A stretch of 64,000 nt of DNA from Henriciella sp. (GTDB taxonomy: Bacteria > Pseudomonadota > Alphaproteobacteria > Caulobacterales > Hyphomonadaceae): NCBI RefSeq assembly GCF_029936995.1, contig NZ_JAPYRE010000002.1:1-64000 (forward strand), in the 5' to 3' direction. The notes under the pieces were generated by a model. The model saw only the letters and a list, made by a program, of their open reading frames with translations, made no database searches and was not told the DNA's origin. Position numbers and translations under genes: made by a program. Numbering within the stretch: the stretch's first letter is position 1; every line of letters starts with the position of its first letter. This document shows, piece after piece, positions 45,660 through 55,625 of the stretch.

Positions 45660-46502
45660 TCAGCCAAGCACATCGTAAAGGTCTGTGCGACGATCGCGGA
45701 AAAAGCCCCAGGCGGCGCGGTGACGGTCAATGAAATCGAGATCGAATTCTGCGGCGATCACGCCTTCTTCATTGCGACCAAGCTCGGAGACAATTTCGCC
45801 GGCATGATCGGCAATAAAGCTCGTCCCATAGAAGATCTGACCGTCTTCATCGCCTGTGCGATTGGCGGCAACGACAGGGATAACATTAGAGACCGCGTGG
45901 CCCTGCATGGCCCGACGCCAGCGGGCTGCTGTATCGAGGTCGGCATCATGTGGTTCGGAGCCGATGGCCGTTGGGTAGAACAGGATATCCGCGCCCATCA
46001 GGGTCATTGCCCTGGCGGCTTCCGGGAACCACTGGTCCCAGCAGATACCTACCCCAATTCGGCCTTTCATCGTCTCCCAGACGCGAAAACCAGTATTACC
46101 CGGGCGGAAGTAGAACTTCTCCATATAGCCCGGCCCATCTGGAATGTGGCTCTTGCGGTAAACACCGAGCGGCGTTCCATCAGCATCAATGATGACAATA
46201 GAATTGTAATATTCCGGCCCATCCTTCTCATAAATGGAAACCGGAATCACAACGCCGAGCTCTTTCGCAAGAACAGAAAGCTGCTCGACGGCAGGATGCT
46301 CCGCCCACGGATAGGCTGTGGCAAAGTATTTTTCGTCCTGCACCTTGCAGAAATAATGATCACAAAAGAGCTCCGGCGGCAGAATTATATCAGCGCCTTT
46401 TCCAGCAGCTTCGCGCACCAGCCCGCATACCTTGTCGATATTGGCCTGCATGTCCTGACTGAACGTGGCCTGCAAACCCGAAACTTTCAGCATACGGCTC
46501 AT
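45660..46502 (-). CDS. aguB: N-carbamoylputrescine amidase
   Basis: Hydrolyses N-carbamoylputrescine to putrescine, CO2 and ammonia. It is a 280-residue nitrilase-fold protein with the Glu-Lys-Cys triad: Glu in LPPELFCDHYF, Lys in GVYRKSHIPDGPGY, and Cys in VGICWDQWFPEAARAM. The gene overlaps aguA by four bases and together they convert agmatine to putrescine. Confidence 0.94.
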   Translation of the reverse strand: MSRMLKVSGLQATFSQDMQANIDKVCGLVREAAGKGADIILPPELFCDHYFCKVQDEKYFATAYPWAEHPAVEQLSVLAKELGVVIPVSIYEKDGPEYYNSIVIIDADGTPLGVYRKSHIPDGPGYMEKFYFRPGNTGFRVWETMKGRIGVGICWDQWFPEAARAMTLMGADILFYPTAIGSEPHDADLDTAARWRRAMQGHAVSNVIPVVAANRTGDEDGQIFYGTSFIADHAGEIVSELGRNEEGVIAAEFDLDFIDRHRAAWGFFRDRRTDLYDVLG

Positions 46503-47500
46503 TTTGCACCTCCAGTTATTGCCGGCACTTGCTGGCTCATGCAGTGAAAGCTCCCTCCGCCAGCAAGTATGTGATTGGCAGGCAGAGAAATGATTTCATG
46601 CTGAGGCATAAGCGCCTGCAGCTCCGCCAGCGCACGTCGAGAATGTTCGCCTTCATATACCGGCAGGATGACCCGGCCATTCGATATGAGGAAGTTCATG
46701 TGACTGGCCGGCACAGGCATTCCTTCTTCCTCGATGCGTCCTGGCGACGGAATAGTCGAAACCTGCAGTTCAGCCGCGCGTAAGGTGCCCTCGATTTCTC
46801 TCAGGACATCCGCATTCGGATCATCTGCTCCAGACGGGGTCTGGCAGACGACATGGCCCGGCGCTATGAACCTGGCAATGTTATCGACATGGCCGTCCGT
46901 GTGGTCGCCCTTGAGACCATCGCCAAGCCAGACTACGCGGTCGATATTGAACGCCTGCCTGAGAGCAGCTTCCGCCTTTTCCTCGCTCCAGCCAGAATTC
47001 CGGTTCGGGTTGAGCAGGCACTGACGTGTTGTAATCAGATTGCCCGCCCCGTCCTGCTCAATTGCGCCGCCCTCGAGAACAAAATCATGCCGCTTGAAAG
47101 GGCAACCTTCGAGACATGCGAGCGCTTCGGCTGTCTCGGTATCTCCTTCAAGCTCATACTTTCCGCCCCAGCCATTGAAATTGAAACCGAGAGCCGAGAG
47201 GCGGCCATCCTGCGCAACGAAAATCGGTCCGGTATCTCTCAGCCAGACGTCGCCCATGGGCGCCTCGTGCAATTCAGCATGTTGACCGACCGCCGCCTCA
47301 GCAGCGGATCGGGAATGGTCTGCGCCGATAACGAGTTTGACCTTCACCACTGGCGCGAGTGCTTTTGCGAGTGCGGCGATCTCGCGCTGGGCCCCCTCAT
47401 AGTCATCAGCCCACGCCTCCTGGAGGTGCGGCCAGCCAAGCCAGACTGCTGATTGCTGCGTCCATTCGGGCAGCACGGAAGAGAAAGATGTCGCTGTCAT
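46499..47500 (-). CDS. aguA: Agmatine deiminase
   Basis: Converts agmatine to N-carbamoylputrescine and ammonia. The 333-residue guanidino-modifying enzyme shows WLRDTGPIFV, DFVLEGGAIEQDG, the catalytic His/Asp in GDHTDGHVDNIA and the nucleophilic Cys in GGGSFHCMSQQVP. ATG 47500 (MTATSFSSVLPEW) is chosen because family sequences begin there; the open frame to 47719 would run through the terminator of the upstream receptor gene. It overlaps aguB by four bases. Confidence 0.94.
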   Translation of the reverse strand: MTATSFSSVLPEWTQQSAVWLGWPHLQEAWADDYEGAQREIAALAKALAPVVKVKLVIGADHSRSAAEAAVGQHAELHEAPMGDVWLRDTGPIFVAQDGRLSALGFNFNGWGGKYELEGDTETAEALACLEGCPFKRHDFVLEGGAIEQDGAGNLITTRQCLLNPNRNSGWSEEKAEAALRQAFNIDRVVWLGDGLKGDHTDGHVDNIARFIAPGHVVCQTPSGADDPNADVLREIEGTLRAAELQVSTIPSPGRIEEEGMPVPASHMNFLISNGRVILPVYEGEHSRRALAELQALMPQHEIISLPANHILAGGGSFHCMSQQVPAITGGAK

Positions 47501-47535
47501 TTCCGCGCGATCTGCCACATGCGCACACAAAGAGA

Positions 47536-47563
47536 AAGGGCGACCCGCTGTGGAGCCGCCCTT
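47536..47563 (-). terminator. Terminator after the Oar-like receptor gene
   Basis: On the minus strand AAGGGCG (47563-47557) pairs with CGCCCTT (47542-47536) around a 14-base loop, followed by TCTCTTTG. It lies 29 bases past the receptor stop and just before aguA. Confidence 0.6.
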
Positions 47564-47591
47564 CCCGTTCAATCTTTTTTTCAGGCGAAGC

Positions 47592-50500
47592 CTAGAAGTC
47601 GTAGCGCACACCGACGCGAACCGAGTAACGCGATGCGTCACCGATACGGGCTTCCGGCTGGGCGCCCGGCGCGACACCACCCGGGAAGTCCGGCTGGCGC
47701 TGGATGCCCCACTCGTCATTCAGCAGGTTGGTGAAGTTATCGATCGTGACAAAGGCACTGGAGCGATGGTCGGCCAGGATACCCGGGAATTCCTGCTCCA
47801 GGGTCAGGTCAACCTTACCCCACCAGCTACCTTCCTGGGCATTGCGCGTGCCCGGCTGGAGCAGTTGCGTGTTCCCAAAGTCGACAAAGACATCACCATA
47901 GCAGCACTGCACACCAGCGATGGAGTACGGCTTGCCGGAGTTGGCGATACCAAGCGCTGAAAGCGTGGTGTTATAGTCACCGAAGAACGCCTTCTCATAG
48001 TTCACAAAGGCCGTAATGCGGTGCTCGGTGTTATAGTTCGATGTCGAGAGCACCTGCTCCTGAGGGTCAAAGAACTGGCGGTTGGTATAGTTCGAGAACG
48101 CCACCGAGCTGGTCATCGGCTGAACATCTTCAGCATCGTTGTAGGCATAGCCCAGCGTCCAGTCGAGGCCGAAGTCATACTGCTTGGCTACGGTGACAGA
48201 CGCCGTCAGGGACTCGTTGCCGACCTTGGAATTGGTCAGAACGAATGCCGGTTCCCGGACACTGTCATAGATCGGGTAGCCGTTGGCATCTGTACCGGCT
48301 TGCTCAACGTCACCACGCAGGATGATCGCGGAATCCTGACCACGCGAGACGATAACATCCGACTTCACAATATACTCGCCACCGAGAATGCCTGGCGCCG
48401 CGACAGTCGGGATCCAGGTCATGCCCAGTGAGAACTTCCATTCCGACGGGATCACGAAGTCAGGGTCGAGATAGTTGATCTCGAAGTTGTCACCGACACC
48501 CTGTGCAACCGCATCGGCCAGCTCCTGCGGGACACAGTAGCCTGGGCCGCTCGGTACACCGTCTTCACACATGGTGTACTGGACACCCGGGTCGAAGAGC
48601 GAGCGTGTCCCGTCCGTATAGCCGAAGGAACGGCCACGCTGGCCAAACTGGAGGACGTTGTTCGCCGAATAGTTGTTCGACAGCCAGACATTCGGGTCAC
48701 CACCGGAATAGAGGCCAACACCGCCCTGGAAGCTCAGCGTATCACTGTGGTCGTAGTTGAACGCGAAGCGTGGCTGGAAGAGATCCCGGCCGTCCAGCGT
48801 TTCGGAGTTCGAGAAGCCATAGTCAGCGACAAATTGCGGGTTCTCGACCGGCGCGTCATCCGTCTGCCAGAAGTCATAACGAGCACCGATCGTGAAGCTC
48901 AGCCGGTCGGTGACATCAATCTCGTCCTGCAGGTACAGGGTGTTGATGGCATAGCCCCAGTCGGCTGCGGCATCCTGCGGATTACCGGACGGTGCGTTGT
49001 TGTAATAGATCGCGTCAGCAAAACCGTTCTCGAAATTATCGATACCGTCAAAGCGGATTTCGGTTTCGCTGTGCTGAACGAACAGGTTGTAGATGTCGTA
49101 CTCTTCACGCTCATAGCCGAATGTGAAGTTGTGAACGTCATACTCGTAGAAGCCCTTCAGCGCCATGTTGAAGATCGAGTATTCCAGAACGTTCGACTGG
49201 CGTGAGTCATCGCCACCCAGATAAACGTCGACATCGTCGGTAGCGACCCGGATTTCCCCGAAGTCCGTACCACCAACCGAATCCTGACGATTCTTCAGAT
49301 CGACATAACCGACACGTAGTTCGGTGGAGAAGTTGTCGGTCCAGTCAGAGTAGAGGAAACCGACATACTGGTTCAGCTCTGATCCACGCTCGTAAAGGTG
49401 GTTGGCGAACTCGAACTCGCTGAGATCACCATCTGACTCAACGGTGTTGTAGCCATCGTTGTAGTTGTAGGTGAAAGCTGCACGGTGATCGTTATTGATG
49501 TTCCAGTCGAGCTTCACGAGAAGCTTCTCGTCTTCATTATCGAAACCGGACGGAATGCCACCCGGATCATACTGATAGACATCACGAGCGATCTGGGCGA
49601 TCCGGTCAAGCTCTGCCTGTGTGATATTCACCTCATTGATCGCCCCGGAGCCCTGGGCACCACGGTCAAAAGTATTGACGCCCTCTAGCTTCTCGTAGGC
49701 AACCGAGAAGAACAGCTTGTCTTCAATGATCGGACCACCGACCTGGGCACCGTAACGCTTTTCCTCGAACGATGGCAGCGTGATGTTGTCGCCCTCAAGG
49801 CTGTCGCCCTGCAGATCATCGCTGGTGTAATCGTAGAAAACATTCCCGTGGAACTCGTTCGAGCCCGACTTGGTAACGGCATTGATGTTACAGGCCGTGA
49901 AGCCACCATATTGCACGTCGAAAGGTGCAAGCTCGACAGAAACCTGCTCGATCGCGTCATACGGGAAAGGCTGGCGCTCTGTGGGATAGCCGTTCGAATT
50001 CAGGCCAAAGCCGTCATTCAGGCGAACACCGTCAAGCGTGAGTGAGTTGAAACGCGGGTTTTTGCCGCCACACTGAATCGGGTTGATCTCGCCGCGGCTC
50101 TCGTCAACATAGACGCGAGGATCAATCCGCAGGACATCCGTGATGTTGCGATTGATTGTCGGGGCCTGCTCAAGTGTTTCGATGTTGAAGCTTGTCGACG
50201 GGCCGGTCGCGACCTGCGCGATAGCGCTGGAGCCAGTTACCACAACCGTTTCCATCGTGCGGTCGCCCTCGGAGAGCACGAAATCGACATCCGAGACATC
50301 ACCGAGCGTCAGTGTCACGCCTGGAACTTCCTGGCTCTGGTAGTTTGTCGCCATGACGGAGACGTCATAGCTGCCGCCAACTGGCAGGTTACGCAGAACA
50401 AACTGACCGTTCGAAGACGTTGTCGTTGTACGGACAATGCCGGTTGCATCGTCACGCACGATCACATCGGCATTCGCTACAGGCGCGCCACTTTCGTCGA

Positions 50501-50612
50501 TGACACTGCCACTAACGCCGGATGTAGTGACCTGTGCTTCGGCAGGTGCGACGATGGCTGCGCTCGCCATGATGGCGGCAGCAACGCCGGAATAAAGCTT
50601 CCAGTTGGACAT
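47592..50612 (-). CDS. Oar-like TonB-dependent receptor with carboxypeptidase-regulatory domain
   Basis: A 1006-residue outer-membrane receptor. Signal peptide (ends APAEAQ), then an N-terminal carboxypeptidase-regulatory-like beta-sandwich (about residues 28-115: GVSGSVIDESGAPVANADV). Next comes METVVVTGS as a TonB-box-like segment, a plug with RNITDVLRIDPRVYVDESRG and NAVTKSGSNEFHGNVFYDYT, and a long barrel ending VRVGVRYDF. This architecture resembles Oar/SusC-type receptors, often for peptides or carbohydrates; the ligand is unknown. ATG 50612 follows GAGGGG; the frame is open to 50660. Confidence 0.9.
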   Translation of the reverse strand: MSNWKLYSGVAAAIMASAAIVAPAEAQVTTSGVSGSVIDESGAPVANADVIVRDDATGIVRTTTTSSNGQFVLRNLPVGGSYDVSVMATNYQSQEVPGVTLTLGDVSDVDFVLSEGDRTMETVVVTGSSAIAQVATGPSTSFNIETLEQAPTINRNITDVLRIDPRVYVDESRGEINPIQCGGKNPRFNSLTLDGVRLNDGFGLNSNGYPTERQPFPYDAIEQVSVELAPFDVQYGGFTACNINAVTKSGSNEFHGNVFYDYTSDDLQGDSLEGDNITLPSFEEKRYGAQVGGPIIEDKLFFSVAYEKLEGVNTFDRGAQGSGAINEVNITQAELDRIAQIARDVYQYDPGGIPSGFDNEDEKLLVKLDWNINNDHRAAFTYNYNDGYNTVESDGDLSEFEFANHLYERGSELNQYVGFLYSDWTDNFSTELRVGYVDLKNRQDSVGGTDFGEIRVATDDVDVYLGGDDSRQSNVLEYSIFNMALKGFYEYDVHNFTFGYEREEYDIYNLFVQHSETEIRFDGIDNFENGFADAIYYNNAPSGNPQDAAADWGYAINTLYLQDEIDVTDRLSFTIGARYDFWQTDDAPVENPQFVADYGFSNSETLDGRDLFQPRFAFNYDHSDTLSFQGGVGLYSGGDPNVWLSNNYSANNVLQFGQRGRSFGYTDGTRSLFDPGVQYTMCEDGVPSGPGYCVPQELADAVAQGVGDNFEINYLDPDFVIPSEWKFSLGMTWIPTVAAPGILGGEYIVKSDVIVSRGQDSAIILRGDVEQAGTDANGYPIYDSVREPAFVLTNSKVGNESLTASVTVAKQYDFGLDWTLGYAYNDAEDVQPMTSSVAFSNYTNRQFFDPQEQVLSTSNYNTEHRITAFVNYEKAFFGDYNTTLSALGIANSGKPYSIAGVQCCYGDVFVDFGNTQLLQPGTRNAQEGSWWGKVDLTLEQEFPGILADHRSSAFVTIDNFTNLLNDEWGIQRQPDFPGGVAPGAQPEARIGDASRYSVRVGVRYDF

Positions 50613-50822
50613 GAAGAACCCCTCTTCGGTTGGACCGCTCCGGCACCAAACAAACACCACCAGAGCAATTGCCCGCGCCTCTATTCATCTCGCGCAACAC
50701 TTTTGTGACAATCATGTTACTGTTCTGTGCACCGCAACAAACCGTCCGGAAGGCTTGCAAAAAAGCCACAGTTGAACGAGGAGGCTGGTCAAGGCCCCCT
50801 TGAAAGGCTAGCAGCGTAAACG

Positions 50823-52544
50823 ATGGTAAACGGCATAAGTGATAACAAGTCGGCCGCACGTCTTACTGCGTTGATTTTGGGCTGCCTTTTGGCCATTCGT
50901 GTCGCGGGCATACTGTTAAGCCCGCTGGAACTATATGCCGACGAAGCACAGTACTGGCGCTGGGGCCAGACGCTGGACTGGGGATACTACTCCAAACCGC
51001 CCCTCATCGCGTGGGTAATCCACACAAGTACCAGTGTGTTTGGCGATTCGGCATGGGCTGTGCGTTTACCTGCACCCTTCCTGCACACGATCGCGGCTGG
51101 ATGCCTGTTTCTGCTTGGACGCAGCATGGGCGGACCGCGCATCGGCTTCATGGCGGCGGTTGGCTACGCACTGATGCCCGCTGTCTTTCTGTCATCTACG
51201 GTTCTTTCCACCGACGGCGTGTTGATGCCGATCTGGGCGTTGGCCCTCTGGCTCCTCTGGCGCGTCCGCGAGGGTCGGGCAGCCTGGTTAGGCTATGCCG
51301 CACTTGGACTTGCTGTGGGGACAGGCTTCCTCGCCAAGTATGCGATGATCTATTTCACAATCGGCATTGGCCTGGCCATGCTGATTGACAAACCAATGCG
51401 TCAGAACCTCCTGTCTGCACGAGGCGCAGTAGCACTTGCTCTAGCTGGCTTGGTCATTGCCCCACATATTGCCTGGAATTTTGCCCATGACTTCAAGACA
51501 GTCGGTCATACTGTCGATAATGCCAATCTCGGCGGCGAACTCTTTAACCCCGGCAACGCGCTGAAATTCCTTGCCGACCAGATGGGCGTATTCGGCCCGA
51601 TCAGCTTTCTAGGCCTGCTTGCCGGCATGATCTTCATGCGCCGCTCTGTAAGTGATGAACCGGCCCGGCGCGAGCACTGGCTGATCTGCTTCATCGCCCC
51701 TGTTCTGGTCATCATATTCGTACAATCCGTGCTGTCGCGTGCGCATGCGAACTGGGCCGCAACTGCCTATCCGGCAGCCTCTGTGTTGATCGCAATGATA
51801 TTCCTCAGGGCCCGGCCCAACCGGCTGCTATGGATCGTCATAGCCGTACTCTCGGCATTCGGTTTCCTGCTGGCTCCCGACTTTACATTACTTGCCCGGC
51901 TCCTCACAGGCCTTGCGGTCGCTGCGGGTATTGGCGTCTTCGCCCTGATGTCACACTATAAACCAGAAGGTCTTTTCTGGGCCGGGCTGACCCTTCACGC
52001 CGTTCTCGGCCTCGTCATGACAGCCGCTGTCACTTTGCCCCAGATGCTCTCAGGACCGCTGGATCTCGACAATTCGCTCAAACGCACCCGTGGCTGGGAT
52101 GCGATCTCCGACAAACTGGTGTCCTTTGTTGACGAGGCAGGCACCCCCAGCGCTGTCCTCGTGGACGAACGCGAAATATGGCACGGGCTGGACTTTTATC
52201 TAAAAGACCGTATCGACGCTCCCCTCATCTTGTGGCGCTATAATGAGGGCGCTTTCAGCTTTGCCGAACAGCGTCCGCTTACAGATGAGATCGACGGCGA
52301 TGTTCTGGTCGCAAGCTACCGGCCAAACCGCCGCCCGGCGATCGCGGCAGACTTTGAAACTTTCGAGAGAGTCGGCGAAGTGAATGTCGATCTCGGCGAA
52401 CGCGCAAATGGGTGCCCGCTCAACAGGCGCCTCGTCCTCTACAGAGCCGCTGGGTTTACCCCTCTGCCACGCACGCAGGCCTGGGTAGAACGCTACGAAG
52501 ACCAGACCATGGATGCGCCGGAACCTTGCCCCGCCCGCGATTGA
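50823..52544 (+). CDS. ArnT/PMT-like membrane glycosyltransferase
   Basis: A 573-residue GT-C-fold enzyme with about 12 transmembrane helices followed by a periplasmic C-terminal domain. The first loop has the PMT_2/ArnT signature LYADEAQYWRWGQTLDWGYY with acidic Asp/Glu pair, then SKPPLIAWVI. The second catalytic-loop region STVLSTDGVLMPIWALA fits. It should transfer a sugar from a polyprenyl-phosphate donor to a lipid or polysaccharide at the periplasmic face; the specificity cannot be inferred. It is rightward and 50 bases before the helicase gene. Confidence 0.87.
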   Translation: MVNGISDNKSAARLTALILGCLLAIRVAGILLSPLELYADEAQYWRWGQTLDWGYYSKPPLIAWVIHTSTSVFGDSAWAVRLPAPFLHTIAAGCLFLLGRSMGGPRIGFMAAVGYALMPAVFLSSTVLSTDGVLMPIWALALWLLWRVREGRAAWLGYAALGLAVGTGFLAKYAMIYFTIGIGLAMLIDKPMRQNLLSARGAVALALAGLVIAPHIAWNFAHDFKTVGHTVDNANLGGELFNPGNALKFLADQMGVFGPISFLGLLAGMIFMRRSVSDEPARREHWLICFIAPVLVIIFVQSVLSRAHANWAATAYPAASVLIAMIFLRARPNRLLWIVIAVLSAFGFLLAPDFTLLARLLTGLAVAAGIGVFALMSHYKPEGLFWAGLTLHAVLGLVMTAAVTLPQMLSGPLDLDNSLKRTRGWDAISDKLVSFVDEAGTPSAVLVDEREIWHGLDFYLKDRIDAPLILWRYNEGAFSFAEQRPLTDEIDGDVLVASYRPNRRPAIAADFETFERVGEVNVDLGERANGCPLNRRLVLYRAAGFTPLPRTQAWVERYEDQTMDAPEPCPARD

Positions 52545-52593
52545 GCGCCAAGTTCTAGCAAGACGACCTTTCTAAAGCCGCAGTTGCAGGAAC

Positions 52594-55335
52594 ATGAGCA
52601 ACCTCAAGGCCGTCCTCGGCCCAACCAATACAGGCAAGACCCACTACGCCATCGAACGGATGATGGGGCATAGCACGGGCATGATCGGCCTGCCGCTGCG
52701 CCTACTCGCGCGTGAGGTCTATGACCGTGTGGTCAAGGCCAAGGGAGAACAGGCGGTTGCCCTCATAACAGGTGAGGAACGGATTGAGCCGCCACGGGCG
52801 CGCTATTGGATATGTACAGTTGAATCCATGCCTGTGCACAAACGTGTCGAGTTCCTTGCCGTCGACGAAATCCAGCTCGCTGAAGACGAAGACCGTGGGC
52901 ACGTTTTTACGGACCGCATTCTTAACGCCCGCGGCACGGCAGAAACGCTACTGCTCGGGGCCGAAACCATGCGCAGCGTGTTGAGGGACCTTGATCTCGA
53001 CGTAGAGACGATGGCCCGGGAGCGCTTCTCTGAATTGCATTATTCAGGCCCCGCAAAGATCACCAAACTGCCCAAGCGCACGGCAATCGTCGCCTTCTCC
53101 ATTGATCAGGTCTACGCGATAGGCGAGTTGCTCAAACGACAGAAGGGTGGCTCTGCAATCGTGATGGGCGCGCTTTCCCCGCGCACACGCAACGCACAGG
53201 TAGACCTCTATCAGTCCGGCGAGGTGGATTACCTGGTTGCCACTGATGCGATCGGTATGGGGCTCAATCTGGATGTCGACCGCATCGCCTTCGCTTCCCG
53301 TTCGAAATATGATGGCCGGCGACATCGCTGGCTCAGCAATGCCGAAGCCGGGCAGATTGCCGGGCGCGCAGGCCGCTTCCGCAGCGATGGTGAATTCGGT
53401 GAGACCGGCGACTGCCCTCCTTTTGAGCAGGAAGATGTCCGCGCCATTGAGGAGAACAGGTTCGAACAGGTCGGCGAAGTGCAATGGCGCAACTCCAGTC
53501 TCGACTATCGCTCCATCAAGACCTTGATCGCAAGTCTCGCCCGCCCGTCCGGGCATCCTGCCCTGCGCCAGTATCCACACGCTCTCGACGAATGGGTACT
53601 CAGGCGTATGGCTGAAGACGGTGATATCGGTCCCAATGTGCGCGGTGAGCGATATGTCCGCCGTTTGTGGGATCTCGCACGCCTACCGGATTTTCGTAAG
53701 ACCGGACATGAAGGCCATGGCCGTCTCGTTCTCGGGCTCGCAGAAACACTTGCCGACCCTGACGCCCGGCTTGGCGATACGGCTATGCAGTTGAGACTCG
53801 AAAATCTGGAATCCAATGTTCCTGACATCGCCAGCCTTCAGCAGAGGCTTGCCATGATCCGAACATGGACCTATGCCGCCCACCGAGATGACTGGCTAGA
53901 AAATCCTGCCTATTGGCGGGAAAAGACCCGTGAAATCGAGGACAGATTGTCCGATGCCCTTCACGCGGCGCTGACATTGCGCTTTGTTGATCGTAGAACC
54001 ACGGCCCTGCTCGCCGGCCTCAAAAGGGAAGACCTGCTCGTGACCGAACTGTCTGATAATGGCGAAGTGACCGTTGAGGGTCATGTCGTCGGCAAACTTG
54101 TAGGCCTGCAGTTTGAACCGGCCTCGACAGCAAAGACGCTTGAAGGCAAGGCCGTCCGGAGTGCGGCTGTCTCTGCGCTCGGACCGATCCTCGCACAACG
54201 TCTCGGCGAACTGGCCGATGCACCCGCAGAAGCCGTCAGCTTAAGTGATGCCGGCACGATCCTTTGGCAGGATGCGCCAGTCGCCCGGCTTGCGCCCGGC
54301 CCCGATTGGCTCAGCCCCAGGCTGGAGCTCATCGGTGCCGAAGATGCCGAAACCCACCGTAAGGACGCGGCGCTGAAGCACCTCGAAGAATGGCTGGCCG
54401 CAGAAGTATTGCGTGTATTGCCGACACACGCCCGGCTCAAATCAGGCGAGAGCGGCAAGGAACTGGAAGGCATGGCCCGCGGCCTGGCTTTCCGCTTGCT
54501 GGAAACAGGTGCGGCCATAGACCTTCGTGAAGAAAGCCCGCCACCTCATGTGACAAGAGAACAGCGAGAGGCCATGAAGGCTGCAGGCTTACGCTCAGGC
54601 CGCGTCGCTGCGCACATACCGGATTCGCAGAAGCCAGCCGCCCAGCGTCTGATCGCTATCCTGCAAGCCAGCCAGACTGGGGAAGCCCGCCGGGTCGCGC
54701 CTGAAGGTGCAGGCTCCTTTCCGCTTGATGGAGAGTGGCCCGAACGGGATCTGCACAGCCAGGGCTATCTACGCTTTGGCAAGCGTGCCGTCCGCGCTGA
54801 CCTTGCTGAACGGCTAGGCTGGGAAATCTCCAAACGCCGCAAGGAGGCAGACAAGCCGGTTTTCGAACTCCCCGCCGAACTTGCCTCGGTTGTCTCCTGT
54901 CCCGGCGACGAATTTCCAGCAATCGTGAAAGGCTTCGGACTTGCGCCGGCCGAGAAAGACGAGGAAACGGGCGCTGTCACCAAGTGGCGCTATCTTGCCC
55001 GCCACCGTGGCGAGGGCGGTCCGCACAAGAACAAGCCAGCAGGCGGCAAGCCGCCAAAAGGCAAAGGCGGTAAAGCAAAAACCGGAGGTAAGCCTCAGAG
55101 CCGAGCATCCCATGCACGCCAACCGGACCCGGATAGTCCGTTTGCCGCATTGGCCAGCCTGCTCCCGCCGCCACCGCCCCCCAAACCAAAAAAGAAGAAA
55201 AAGAAAAAATCCGCGCAGAAGGCGGCTCCGCCCAGCCAACCTGAGGGCAGTGAACTGAAATCCGGGTCTGAACCCGACACCTCCCCGCCTGCCTCGCCTA
55301 CGGATACACCTTCAAAACCGGAGTCGTCCTCATAA
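52594..55335 (+). CDS. SUV3-like DExH RNA helicase
   Basis: A 913-residue superfamily 2 helicase related to mitochondrial SUV3. Walker A GPTNTGKTHYA lies at residues 8-18, motif II is DEIQ in LAVDEIQLAED, and motifs V and VI are in VATDAIGMGLNLDVDRIAFA and AGQIAGRAGRF. A helical region follows through about residue 800. The last 110 residues are Lys/Pro/Gly-rich (PPPPPKPKKKKKKK) and should be disordered. Mitochondrial SUV3 unwinds RNA for PNPase; a similar decay role here is inference. It is followed by an S4-domain RNA-binding gene in overlapping frames. Confidence 0.88.
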   Translation: MSNLKAVLGPTNTGKTHYAIERMMGHSTGMIGLPLRLLAREVYDRVVKAKGEQAVALITGEERIEPPRARYWICTVESMPVHKRVEFLAVDEIQLAEDEDRGHVFTDRILNARGTAETLLLGAETMRSVLRDLDLDVETMARERFSELHYSGPAKITKLPKRTAIVAFSIDQVYAIGELLKRQKGGSAIVMGALSPRTRNAQVDLYQSGEVDYLVATDAIGMGLNLDVDRIAFASRSKYDGRRHRWLSNAEAGQIAGRAGRFRSDGEFGETGDCPPFEQEDVRAIEENRFEQVGEVQWRNSSLDYRSIKTLIASLARPSGHPALRQYPHALDEWVLRRMAEDGDIGPNVRGERYVRRLWDLARLPDFRKTGHEGHGRLVLGLAETLADPDARLGDTAMQLRLENLESNVPDIASLQQRLAMIRTWTYAAHRDDWLENPAYWREKTREIEDRLSDALHAALTLRFVDRRTTALLAGLKREDLLVTELSDNGEVTVEGHVVGKLVGLQFEPASTAKTLEGKAVRSAAVSALGPILAQRLGELADAPAEAVSLSDAGTILWQDAPVARLAPGPDWLSPRLELIGAEDAETHRKDAALKHLEEWLAAEVLRVLPTHARLKSGESGKELEGMARGLAFRLLETGAAIDLREESPPPHVTREQREAMKAAGLRSGRVAAHIPDSQKPAAQRLIAILQASQTGEARRVAPEGAGSFPLDGEWPERDLHSQGYLRFGKRAVRADLAERLGWEISKRRKEADKPVFELPAELASVVSCPGDEFPAIVKGFGLAPAEKDEETGAVTKWRYLARHRGEGGPHKNKPAGGKPPKGKGGKAKTGGKPQSRASHARQPDPDSPFAALASLLPPPPPPKPKKKKKKKSAQKAAPPSQPEGSELKSGSEPDTSPPASPTDTPSKPESSS

Positions 55336-55625
55336 GCGAGGAGGTACGTCTCGATGTCTGGCTATGGCGGTCCAGGTTCTTCAAGACGCGCTCGATAGCC
55401 GCCAGTTATATAAGTTCCCGCGGTGTGCGTGTCACGCGCGCCGGTTCCACACGCAAGCAGAACAAGCCGGGCGCACGTATTGTACCCGGAGATATTGTAA
55501 GTCTGACACTTGGCTCACACATCATGGAACTGCGAGTTATATCTGCCGGGAAACGCCGCGGGCCAGCCACTGAGGCCCGGTCACTCTATGAACGCCTGGA
55601 CGCTGGCAACGAAGGAGATGAGTAA
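55332..55625 (+). CDS. S4-domain RNA-binding protein with no canonical start codon
   Basis: The frame encodes ISEEVRLDVWLWRSRFFKTR followed by SIAASYISSRGVRV and ends ARSLYERLDAGNEGDE, a clear HslR-like S4 domain of about 97 residues. Going upstream the frame is open from 55272 but contains no ATG, GTG or TTG before the mid-domain GTG at 55425. The best-supported initiation is ATA 55332, which overlaps the helicase TAA and has GGAG eight bases upstream. Alternatives are a -1 frameshift from the helicase or a missing start in the reference. An AGGAGG at 55339-55344 precedes an out-of-frame ATG 55354. Confidence 0.72.
   Translation: MSEEVRLDVWLWRSRFFKTRSIAASYISSRGVRVTRAGSTRKQNKPGARIVPGDIVSLTLGSHIMELRVISAGKRRGPATEARSLYERLDAGNEGDE

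Noticed and set aside
55364-55573. Alternative frame MAVQVLQDALDS over the S4 gene
   Set aside because: The other frame encodes a conserved S4 domain across the same bases; this one lacks homology.
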